Assembly (NCBI GenBank): GCA_030627005.1
Contig: DAOUSW010000052.1
Span: 1-22,071, forward strand
DNA from: MTP4 sp9310u
Lineage (GTDB): Archaea > Halobacteriota > Methanosarcinia > Methanosarcinales > Methanosarcinaceae
Reading direction: 5' to 3'
DNA: 22,071 bases
Program-made: the position numbers and the translations under genes
Notes under the pieces: model-generated
The model's input: only the letters and a program-made list of their open reading frames with translations
Database searches by the model: none
What the model was told of the DNA's origin: nothing
In this document: piece by piece, positions 1 through 7,622 of the stretch
How the letters are laid out: every line of letters begins with the position of its first letter
How positions within the stretch are numbered: the stretch's first letter is position 1

Positions 1-57
1 AACAATTAGCAAATAAGAATTCAAAAAGGATATTCAAGGAGTAGAAGGAGTTACATT

Positions 58-3000
58 ATGAAAGATAATATACTGAACCATACCCACTGGAAAAATAGAA
101 GAAACGGTGGAAACTTTCGAGACCTGATTCTAAAAACCCAGGCAATAAGAATAGTGACATTAGTTCTGATGATACTGTTTCTTGCATCTGCGGCAAACGT
201 AGGAGCTGATACTTTCACGGGAGCAGGGGAAAGTACCAGTTCTGTGCCTTTGGGCGGAGAAACCACCTTTGCCTACCTGACGGATGCAGAGACCCCCCAT
301 ACCCTGATAAACAACTCAACATACTCGATAAACGTCAGCACTTACCACTTCCCTCTTAACGGACGTCATATCAGTGAGGACATTGTACTGATCGACGTCA
401 GCGGGAATGAAAACCTGACAGATCTTGAGTATGCGATTGCCAGCGGCGACATTGCAGGGCAGCGCATTGCCTTTACTAACGAATCATCCTATCTCTCCAG
501 CGTGCCGGTACCTGTGCAGGAGAACGCAAGCCTCTACTGGACCTGGACGGCTGAAAACCTCGAAAGACTCCTGGTTTACACGGCAGTGGAGCTTGACGGA
601 AGGACATACCTTGCCGGAAACGTATTGGATCCCTGGAGAACGTCCATTCTGCTGGTGGTGCTCCCTAACTGGGGGACGATCGAAAGTGTCAGGGGCGAGC
701 TTTCCGAATATGGGATAGACTGCCAGTTTGCAAACATATCAGCCATGCAAAAAGTCGCAAGGGACCCTTCCCAGGCTGCGTTCGTAAACGCGGAAATTGA
801 GGCATGGGAAGGAGATGTCCTTTTTGAGTACGTTGCAGATGCGCAGTATGGACTGTACAAAGAACAGATTGAAGCTGCCGGAGAAAGAGGAGTAAAGGTC
901 CTGGGAGTCGGAGGCTTTTCAGCTCAGGACTGGTACTCCCTGAATGTCGAAGAGGGGGGGAATGTAACTAAGAAACTTTTCAGCACCAGTTCGGATGCTC
1001 CCGGGTACTGGAGAACGGTTCTCCCGGAAAACCTGTTCAGGATGTTCATCTACATCTCTAACGATGTGGATTCAAGAACAGACCTGGCGCCTTTCGTAAA
1101 ACCTACCATGACAGTCCCTTCGGCTGCCATCTACCACCCTGACGCCCCGACCTGCACCTACAACAACGACAGTTTCGAACACCTATTCCTCAGCAGGGAG
1201 GCGTATAACGAATGGTACCTATCCAGCGGACACTACAACCCCTCAAATAAGTGGATAGGGATTGCCATGTATTACCGGGACTACCAGGAAGGAAAACTAC
1301 ACACCGAAGATGCCATGATCCGACAGCTCGAAGCAGACGGGTACAACGTGGTGGCAAGTTACGTGCCCTGGAACGCCCCGATCACCCGCTTCTACGACAA
1401 CTCCAACGAGACTATGAAAGTTGATTCGATTATCAGCTTCCTCTTTTTCGCAGCTACTGATTACAATAAAGTGCTCGACCAGAGCGATGTGCCAGTGCTT
1501 AAAGCGGTGAGCCTCTCTTACCAGACCTATGACGAATGGGAGAAAAACCCCTACGGCATGAGTGGGGCTGCAATAACCTGGAAACTTGACCAGCCCGAGA
1601 TTGACGGGGTGATCTGCCCGATCCCCGTGGAAGCCCAGTATACCGAGGAGAACTACTTCCGTTACCCTATCCCGGACAGGGTTGACCGCATGCTGGGGCA
1701 GGCAGAAGCCTTTGCAGACCTCCGGCACAGTCCGGAAGAGGAGAAAAAAATAGCCATCATCTACTTCAACCACCCTCCCGGAAAACAGAATGTGGGAGCA
1801 AGTTACCTGAACCTCTTTGAATCCCTTTCCCTTATGCTTGACTCGCTCAGGGCTGAAGGGTACGGGGTACAGAATATGACCCCTGAAGAACTGCAGACCG
1901 AAATCCTTGAGAAAGGAAGGAACGTCGGGACCTGGGCTCCGGAAGAACTGAATACTCTGGTGGAAGCAGGAATCGAGGACGATTCGATAGTCCTGCTTGA
2001 TTCCAGTGTATACGAAAGCTGGTTAAACGAACTGCCCGAAAGCATCAGGAACGATGTAATCAACAGCTGGGGAGAGCCTCCAGGGGAAATGATGGTAGTA
2101 AACAGGGAAGGGAAAGATTACATTGTCATCCCCGTAATCAAAAACGGAAACATAATCCTTACTCCGGAACCGGCAAGGGGCTGGGAAGAAGATACTGACA
2201 GGCTTTACCACGACCTGAACATTGCGCCTCCCCACCAGTACATGGCTTTCTACCTCTGGCTCCAGCACTCGCCTGAAGAAGGAGGTTTCGGGGCTGACGC
2301 CATGGTACATGTGGGCAGGCACGGGACCCAGGAATGGCTGCCCGGGAAAATGGTCTGCCTGAACGCCACGAGTTACCCGGACCTGCTCCTGGGAGATATC
2401 CCCAATATCTACCCCTATATCGTGGACGGGGCAGGGGAAGGTATCCAGGCAAAGCGCCGGGGTTATGCTACCCTGATCAGCCACCTGACCCCTCCAATTG
2501 CGAAAAGTGGAGTCTACGGGGACCTTACCGAACTGAAAAACTACCTGATGGATTACCAGGAGTACAGGCAGAGCGGGTACGAGACAGGGATGAACGAAAC
2601 GAAAAATGCGGTCATCGAACTACTCAATAACAGTACCGTTGATGAAGACCTGGAGCTTACGGTAACGGATGAGAACTTTGAAGAAGCCCTTGACGAAATC
2701 GTAGAATACCTGGAAGAGATAAGCGCCGAAACGATTCCCTACGGGACCCATACCTTCGGACAGAGCCCGGAGGGAGAAAAAGCCGCGATGTTCCTTGAGA
2801 CCATGCATGCGGATCTGCTTCTGAACACTTCCTGTACCCTGCTCGGATATGACGCGGACGCTGTAAGTGCCGGAGGAATCGAGGTCCTGGAGGAGAGTTC
2901 AAACGCTGAAAACCTTAGCAACTGGCTTGCACTTTCCATCGAAAACTGCAGCCCTGAAAGCCGGTTATTTGCAGAAGCGGTGGAAACGCACCTGAACCGG

Positions 3001-4929
3001 AGCATGAGCCAGGAAGAACTCGACGCCCTTAACGAGACGTTCGAAACGGCAAACCAGACCCTGTTCCTGTTGAACACCTCGGGGGAACTTGCATCCTTTA
3101 CGCATGCACTGGACGGCGGGTATATCCTCCCGAGCGAACAGGGGGACCCGGTAAACAACCCGAACGTGCTTCCCACGGGCAGGAATTACTACGGCTTTGA
3201 GTCAAAGAAGATCCCGAACCCTGAGACCTGGGAAACAGGAAAAGAACTCGCAGACGAGCTGCTACTTGAATATTATGTTGAGCACGGGGAATTCCCGGAA
3301 AAAGTAGGCGTCTGCCTCTGGTCCGTGGAAACCCTGCGCCACAACGGGGTAATGGAAGCAATGACCCTGAGGCTTATGGGGGCAGAGCCCGAATTTTACT
3401 ACTCCTCCGGAGCTTTCAGCAAGGTTTACAACGACAGGGTGGGAGTCACGCCCCTCGAAGACCTGAAAATTACGCTCCCCGACGGGACAACCGTAAACCG
3501 CCCCCGCGTGGACGTAGTGATCACGATCTCCGGGCTTTACCGGGACACCCTCCAGTACCAGGTCAGGCTGCTTGATACGGCAACCCACACCATCTCAGGA
3601 CTTGAAGAAGCCCCTGAAGACAACTACGTTAAAAAACACACCCTGGGGATCGAAGAAGCCCTCCTTGCAATGGACCCAGAGGAACAGCAGAAGATCCTTG
3701 ACACCTACATGGCAGAAATCCCAGAATTTACCGGAACTTTTGAAGAACTGGCCGGAGAACTTGCCGCCGTCAGGATCTTTGCCCCGCCCCCCGGCGGCTA
3801 CGGGGTAGGCATCGAAAAGGAAATAGGAGCAGGAGGGACCGACTGGAACTCTGGAAACGGGACCGAAACTATCGGCAACCTCTACCTTTTCCGGATGGCA
3901 AACCTGTACACGGTCGACAGTGAAGGCGTCATGCACTACCTGGGGAACTACGAGTCCATCTTCAGGGAGAACCTGAACGGCACCGATGTAGTAATCAACA
4001 GCCGTTCCTCAAACCTCTACGGAGTGCTTGACAATGACGACTTTTTCCAGTACGTAGGGGGATTTTCGGCAGCAGTCCAGGCAGTTTCCGGAGAGGCTCC
4101 GGAAGTAATGGTTGCAAACCTCAGAGGAGAACCGAAAATTGAAGGGCTTGGTACCTTCATTGCCAAAGAACTCCGCAGCAGGATAGAAAACCCCTTCTAC
4201 CTGGAAGGAATGATCGGGTCCGATTACTCCGGATTGAAAGAAATAGCCGAAATGGTGGATAACCTGTATGGTTTCCAGGTAACAACTCCCGACCTTGTCA
4301 AGGAGTACATGTGGAACGATATTTACGAAACCATTATCCTTGACAAATATGAAATGGGGCTAAAAGAGGTATTTGATGCAGAAAACCCGTTTGCCTACCA
4401 GGACATGGTTGCCGCCATGCTCGAAGCAATTAACAAAGGTTACTGGGAACCTTCGGACGAAGTAGTAAACACTCTGACAAGTGCATACCTGGAATCAGTT
4501 GAGACCCATGGGAAAGCCTGCAGCCAGAACATCTGCGGGAACCCGAACCTTCCGGGAAGCCCAAGCAGCAAAAAGGACAGCGATTCTTCACAAAAATCCA
4601 GGGAAAACAACGGAGGAAGCGGCACGGGCAGCGCCACAGTCTTATCTGCCGAAGAGGCACGGAGTTCGGAGAGCTGTACTTCCAACCAGAGCATGATGGC
4701 AGAGGGAGGATACGGCGCTGACCTTGAACAGAACCCTCAGCCGGATATGCAAGCTAGATCCACTTCCGATGCAAACTACGTGGAAGGGTATGAAATGAAA
4801 AAGGAATCACCGGAAAAATCAGGGGATTCTGGCAACATGCCCATCTCACCATCGGACATCATCGCGATTGCATCCGTAATGCTGCTGTCAGGGGCAATTT
4901 TTGTAGGATACCAGAAGAAAAAACTATGA
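58..4929 (+). CDS. Extracytoplasmic, membrane-anchored CobN-type metal chelatase subunit
   Basis: This 1623-residue protein belongs to the CobN/ChlH (BchH) family, whose known members insert Co or Mg into tetrapyrroles with a separate AAA+ ATPase. The family core is clear, for example HVGRHGTQEWLPGK at residues 751-764. Unlike cytoplasmic CobN it has a basic N-terminal region and a hydrophobic segment (about residues 32-46) with a possible cleavage site after NVGA (residue 50). It carries about two dozen N-x-S/T sequons, a Ser/Gly/Asn-rich linker (about 1487-1597), and a terminal membrane helix (1601-1618) followed by QKKKL. An AAGGAG ribosome-binding site at 45-50 supports the ATG at 58. No chelatase ATPase, transporter or cobalamin gene lies beside it. 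Family membership is secure. Outside location is a strong inference. The substrate is unknown, and removal of metal from heme or a corrinoid (as reported for the CobN-like HmuS of Bacteroides) is as plausible as insertion. Confidence 0.9.
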   Translation: MKDNILNHTHWKNRRNGGNFRDLILKTQAIRIVTLVLMILFLASAANVGADTFTGAGESTSSVPLGGETTFAYLTDAETPHTLINNSTYSINVSTYHFPLNGRHISEDIVLIDVSGNENLTDLEYAIASGDIAGQRIAFTNESSYLSSVPVPVQENASLYWTWTAENLERLLVYTAVELDGRTYLAGNVLDPWRTSILLVVLPNWGTIESVRGELSEYGIDCQFANISAMQKVARDPSQAAFVNAEIEAWEGDVLFEYVADAQYGLYKEQIEAAGERGVKVLGVGGFSAQDWYSLNVEEGGNVTKKLFSTSSDAPGYWRTVLPENLFRMFIYISNDVDSRTDLAPFVKPTMTVPSAAIYHPDAPTCTYNNDSFEHLFLSREAYNEWYLSSGHYNPSNKWIGIAMYYRDYQEGKLHTEDAMIRQLEADGYNVVASYVPWNAPITRFYDNSNETMKVDSIISFLFFAATDYNKVLDQSDVPVLKAVSLSYQTYDEWEKNPYGMSGAAITWKLDQPEIDGVICPIPVEAQYTEENYFRYPIPDRVDRMLGQAEAFADLRHSPEEEKKIAIIYFNHPPGKQNVGASYLNLFESLSLMLDSLRAEGYGVQNMTPEELQTEILEKGRNVGTWAPEELNTLVEAGIEDDSIVLLDSSVYESWLNELPESIRNDVINSWGEPPGEMMVVNREGKDYIVIPVIKNGNIILTPEPARGWEEDTDRLYHDLNIAPPHQYMAFYLWLQHSPEEGGFGADAMVHVGRHGTQEWLPGKMVCLNATSYPDLLLGDIPNIYPYIVDGAGEGIQAKRRGYATLISHLTPPIAKSGVYGDLTELKNYLMDYQEYRQSGYETGMNETKNAVIELLNNSTVDEDLELTVTDENFEEALDEIVEYLEEISAETIPYGTHTFGQSPEGEKAAMFLETMHADLLLNTSCTLLGYDADAVSAGGIEVLEESSNAENLSNWLALSIENCSPESRLFAEAVETHLNRSMSQEELDALNETFETANQTLFLLNTSGELASFTHALDGGYILPSEQGDPVNNPNVLPTGRNYYGFESKKIPNPETWETGKELADELLLEYYVEHGEFPEKVGVCLWSVETLRHNGVMEAMTLRLMGAEPEFYYSSGAFSKVYNDRVGVTPLEDLKITLPDGTTVNRPRVDVVITISGLYRDTLQYQVRLLDTATHTISGLEEAPEDNYVKKHTLGIEEALLAMDPEEQQKILDTYMAEIPEFTGTFEELAGELAAVRIFAPPPGGYGVGIEKEIGAGGTDWNSGNGTETIGNLYLFRMANLYTVDSEGVMHYLGNYESIFRENLNGTDVVINSRSSNLYGVLDNDDFFQYVGGFSAAVQAVSGEAPEVMVANLRGEPKIEGLGTFIAKELRSRIENPFYLEGMIGSDYSGLKEIAEMVDNLYGFQVTTPDLVKEYMWNDIYETIILDKYEMGLKEVFDAENPFAYQDMVAAMLEAINKGYWEPSDEVVNTLTSAYLESVETHGKACSQNICGNPNLPGSPSSKKDSDSSQKSRENNGGSGTGSATVLSAEEARSSESCTSNQSMMAEGGYGADLEQNPQPDMQARSTSDANYVEGYEMKKESPEKSGDSGNMPISPSDIIAIASVMLLSGAIFVGYQKKKL

Positions 4930-4955
4930 GTTAGCAACTTTAATAAGAAAGTGTG

Positions 4956-5034
4956 AAAAAAAGAGATTCAGAGACGTATGTGTATCCTCGCATGTGTATC
5001 CTAATGCCTGGATTAAACATACGTCAGTTTTTTT
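4956..5034. terminator. Two-sided terminator between convergent cobN-like and nitroreductase genes
   Basis: GACGTATG at 4973-4980 is the exact reverse complement of CATACGTC at 5018-5025. The plus strand then runs into T7 (5028-5034). On the minus strand the same stem is followed by T7, seen as A7 at 4956-4962. The loop holds a short direct repeat of ATGTGTATCCT. The arrangement fits transcription ending from both sides. Confidence 0.55.
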
Positions 5035-5056
5035 ATGAAGGTAATTTTCCCGGGCT

Positions 5057-5104
5057 TTAACCTTCCCAGACCTTCCCGGGCTTTTATCCTTCCCAGACCT
5101 TCCC
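5057..5104. repeat. Tandem duplication across the 3' end of the nitroreductase gene
   Basis: A unit of about 26 bp containing CCTTCCCAGACCTTCCCG occurs twice in a row. One copy encodes the C-terminal GKVWEG, and the other lies just beyond the stop codon at 5084. It looks like a recent slippage duplication. Confidence 0.6.
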
Positions 5105-5626
5105 GTACTTTTCCTCAAAAACAAGCTCTTTCAGCTCTTTTCTTGGGGATGTCCTCTCCTTCGGGACCGGGACCCCGATTGCGAGCACTGCCATAAGCTC
5201 AAAGCTTTCCGGGCACTCAAGAATCGAGTTCACCCTGTCGCCCTGTTTCAGGATTTCTCCCAGCCACACGGCTCCCAGGCCCAGTTCGCAGCTTGCAAGG
5301 AGCATGTTCTGGATGGCGGCTCCGACTGCCTGGACGTCTTTCGTGTGGGAATAGGAATTTTCCGTGTCCAGATAGACAGCAATCAGAAGCGGGGCACCGG
5401 CAACTACTTTAGTATAGTGCGTGCATTCCGAGAGCTGCATAACGGTATCCTTTTCCCGGACAACAATAAAGCGCCAGGGCTGGTTGTTCAGGCCGGATGG
5501 TGCCCAGCGCCCGGCGTTGAGGATGCTGTTGAGATCTTCCGTACTGACAGGGCTGTCCGGAAACTCCCGGACACTCCGCCTCTTGAGAATGGTGTCAATT
5601 ACCTTGCTATCTCCTGTTACTGGCAT
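5084..5626 (-). CDS. Nitroreductase-family FMN oxidoreductase
   Basis: The 180-residue product is a compact nitroreductase, a family of FMN-dependent NAD(P)H oxidoreductases acting as homodimers in the cytoplasm. FMN-phosphate contacts are visible as RRSVREF (16-22), and the flavin-site loop as APSGLNNQPW (42-51). GAVWLGEILK and the AIGVPVP segment toward the C-terminus also fit the family. GGAGGGA just upstream of the ATG at 5626 sets the start. It is a single gene, convergent with the cobN-like gene and downstream of ilvC on the same strand but separated from it by 187 bp. The physiological substrate cannot be read from sequence. The last codons (GKVWEG) lie in a short DNA duplication that continues past the stop. 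Confidence 0.9.
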   Translation of the reverse strand: MPVTGDSKVIDTILKRRSVREFPDSPVSTEDLNSILNAGRWAPSGLNNQPWRFIVVREKDTVMQLSECTHYTKVVAGAPLLIAVYLDTENSYSHTKDVQAVGAAIQNMLLASCELGLGAVWLGEILKQGDRVNSILECPESFELMAVLAIGVPVPKERTSPRKELKELVFEEKYGKVWEG

Positions 5627-5697
5627 TATTTCCCTCCGGGTTGAATTTTAAAGTTCAGGCTTATGAACTTTCTGTTCAACGGCTGAAAGTAAGCGGC

Positions 5698-5735
5698 AAA
5701 AAAATCAACTGTCTGACAGGCAAACCTGCCAAAAA
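5698..5735 (-). terminator. Possible ilvC terminator
   Basis: On the minus strand, about 80-115 bp past the ilvC stop, a near-palindrome (CTGTCTGACAG, 5709-5719) is followed by T7 (A7 on the plus strand at 5698-5704). The stem is short, so this is a weak call. The same stretch also lies upstream of the nitroreductase gene. Confidence 0.35.
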
Positions 5736-5813
5736 ATCCAGGGGGGACCGGAAACCCGACCCCGGCCAGGAAAGGTAAAAAAGTAAATTAAGGTTATGTA
5801 TTTTCTCTCAGGA

Positions 5814-6821
5814 TCAGTCGTCGTCGATCTTCTTGTTGAGCCAGGGGATGTTTGCCCTGATTTCCTTGCCGACGATTTCGAGCGGGTGCTCCTGGTCCTG
5901 GCGTTCCATGGCTTTGAGCACGGGGTGGTTGGTCATGCCTTCAAGGATAAATTCCTTGGCGAATTCCCCGTTCTGGATCCTCTCAAGGGCCAGGTACATG
6001 GCTTCCCGGGACTCGTCGTTGATGACCTGGGGGCCGACAGTCATGCCGCCGTATTCTGCGGTGTTGGAGACAGAGTGCCACATCCTCTCGAGGCCGCCTT
6101 CGTAGATAAGGTCAACGATGAGCTTGACTTCGTGGCAGGTTTCGAAGTAGGCCATCTCGGGCTGGTACCCGGCTTCCACCAGGACTTCAAAAGCTGTCTT
6201 GATAAGGGATGCGACTCCTCCGCAGAGGTCCACCTGTTCTCCGAAGAGGTCGGTCTCGGTTTCTTCCCTGAAGGTGGTCTCGTAGACGCCTGCCCGGGTA
6301 GCCCCGATCCCCTTGGCGTAGGCCAGAGCAATGTCCCTTGCGTTTCCGGTTGCGTCCTGGTAGACGGCGATAAGGCCGGGGACTCCGATGCCTTCGGTGT
6401 AGGTCCTCCTGACAATGTGTCCGGGGCCCTTGGGAGCTGCCATAAAGACGTCCACGTTCTTTGGAGGCACGATCTGGCTGTAGTGGATGTTAAAGCCGTG
6501 GGCAAAAGCGAGGGCGTTTCCGGCTTCGAGGTTGGGCTCGATTTCCGAGTAGTAGACCCCGGCCTGCTTCTCATCGGGCAGGAGGATCATGATAACGTCT
6601 GCGGCTTTTGCAGCGTCTTCCACGTTCATGACTTTCAGGCCTTCAGCTTCGGCTTTTGCGCGGCTGGAACTGTTTTCCCTGAGCCCCACGACCACATTAA
6701 GCCCGGACTCGTGGAGGTTGAGGGCATGGGCGTGCCCCTGGCTCCCGTAGCCCATTATTGCAATAGTCTTGTCCTTAAGCGCATCAAAGGTGGTGTCATC
6801 GTCATAAATTATATTTGCCAT
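5814..6821 (-). CDS. ilvC: Ketol-acid reductoisomerase (NADP+), class I
   Basis: IlvC converts 2-acetolactate or 2-aceto-2-hydroxybutyrate to the dihydroxy acids of valine/leucine and isoleucine synthesis, using Mg2+ and NAD(P)H. The dinucleotide motif GYGSQG is at residues 24-29. The cofactor-selecting loop follows at GLRENSSSR (46-54) and looks NADPH-type. The C-terminal knotted domain contains TDLFGEQVDLCGG and CHEVKLIVDLIYEGG, which hold the Mg ligands. I chose the second ATG (6821, 335 residues, MANIIYDDD). GAGGAG abuts the first ATG at 6830 with no spacer but stands 9 nt from the second. The gene has its own TATA-like box and repeat-bearing leader and lies beyond a terminator that follows ilvN, so it is probably transcribed separately. 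Confidence 0.96.
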   Translation of the reverse strand: MANIIYDDDTTFDALKDKTIAIMGYGSQGHAHALNLHESGLNVVVGLRENSSSRAKAEAEGLKVMNVEDAAKAADVIMILLPDEKQAGVYYSEIEPNLEAGNALAFAHGFNIHYSQIVPPKNVDVFMAAPKGPGHIVRRTYTEGIGVPGLIAVYQDATGNARDIALAYAKGIGATRAGVYETTFREETETDLFGEQVDLCGGVASLIKTAFEVLVEAGYQPEMAYFETCHEVKLIVDLIYEGGLERMWHSVSNTAEYGGMTVGPQVINDESREAMYLALERIQNGEFAKEFILEGMTNHPVLKAMERQDQEHPLEIVGKEIRANIPWLNKKIDDD

Positions 6822-6840
6822 TGCTTGCATCTCCTCACAA

Positions 6841-6940
6841 ATACCTTATGTTTGTTAAAATTTCTTTATTATTGATAGAAGTTCTTTATGCTTATTGGAA
6901 TCTCTTTATGCTTATTGGAATCTCTTTATGCTTGTTCGAA
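6841..6940 (-). repeat. 20-bp tandem repeats in the ilvC leader
   Basis: Five consecutive 20-bp units occupy the ilvC leader. Those at 6881-6900, 6901-6920 and 6921-6940 are nearly identical (plus-strand consensus TCTCTTTATGCTTATTGGAA), and those at 6861-6880 and 6841-6860 are increasingly diverged. They lie between the putative TATA box and the ribosome-binding site, so they should be transcribed in the 5' UTR. The 304-bp gap to ilvN otherwise holds the ilvBN terminator and no gene. Confidence 0.8.
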
Positions 6941-6944
6941 TTTC

Positions 6945-6953
6945 TATATAAAT
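6945..6953 (-). promoter_or_regulatory. TATA-like box for ilvC
   Basis: The minus strand reads ATTTATATA here. An archaeal start about 25 nt downstream would begin the transcript near 6920, giving an approximately 100-nt leader made largely of the 20-bp repeats. Confidence 0.45.
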
Positions 6954-7090
6954 AATTTAATTCTTCAATGAAAAATTACCTGTATTTTTTAAAAATTTTC
7001 CTTACTTTTCAGGAAAATTCCTGCTTATGGGGGGTTTTGTCCCTTGCCAGGCACCACTAAAATATCCGGATCAGGGGGACCCTTTTCAGG

Positions 7091-7124
7091 AAAAATAATT
7101 GAGCAGTTACCTCTTTTTAACTGC
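7091..7124 (-). terminator. Terminator after ilvBN
   Basis: GCAGTTA (7103-7109) and TAACTGC (7118-7124) form a perfect 7-bp stem with an 8-nt loop. On the minus strand it is followed by the T-rich tract TTATTTTT. It begins 11 bp past the ilvN stop and argues against read-through into ilvC. Confidence 0.55.
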
Positions 7125-7134
7125 ACTTTAATAT

Positions 7135-7620
7135 TTAAACCTTCTTTGAACCGCGGGATATGGCGATCTTTCCGGTCCGGACCATCTCCTTAATCCCGAA
7201 CTTCTGGAGCAGGTTTTCGATTGCCAGGATCTTATCTTCATCCCCCGTAACTTCAACAACAACGGATTTCGGGCCCACGTCCACTATACGAGCCCTGAAG
7301 ATATCGGTGATCTGCATGATTTCCGCCCTGGAGTTCTCATCGGCTGCGACCTTGAAAAGCGCCAGTTCCCGTCCCACGGTGTCTTCGCTTGCAAGGTCCG
7401 AAACCTTGATGACTTCCACCAGCTTGTTCAGCTGCTTCTTGACCTGTTCGAGTACGCTGTCGTCCCCGTGGACAACTATGGTCATCCGGGAAATGTCCGG
7501 GTCTTCCGTGACACCGACAGCCAGACTATCGATGTTGTACCCACGCCTCGAAAAGAGCCCTGCCACCCTGGACAGGACCCCTGACCTGTTCTCAACCAGA
7601 ACCGCAAGTGTGTGTTTCAT
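7135..7620 (-). CDS. ilvN: Acetolactate synthase small (regulatory) subunit
   Basis: This 161-residue protein is the regulatory subunit of acetohydroxyacid synthase, which stimulates the catalytic subunit and in many organisms carries valine feedback inhibition. An N-terminal ACT domain (about residues 3-76) starts with HTLAVLVENRSGVLSRVAGLFSRRGYNIDSL in family-typical form. A C-terminal domain follows from about residue 80. Only 2 nt separate its ATG from the ilvB stop, and its GGAGG ribosome-binding site lies inside the end of ilvB, so the two subunits are almost certainly co-transcribed and translationally coupled. Confidence 0.96.
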   Translation of the reverse strand: MKHTLAVLVENRSGVLSRVAGLFSRRGYNIDSLAVGVTEDPDISRMTIVVHGDDSVLEQVKKQLNKLVEVIKVSDLASEDTVGRELALFKVAADENSRAEIMQITDIFRARIVDVGPKSVVVEVTGDEDKILAIENLLQKFGIKEMVRTGKIAISRGSKKV

Positions 7621-7622
7621 AT

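Noticed and set aside
5796..6875. A 359-codon open frame on the plus strand opposite ilvC
   Set aside because: It is the antisense shadow of a GC-rich, strongly conserved gene. Its product has no recognisable domain and it lacks a ribosome-binding site.
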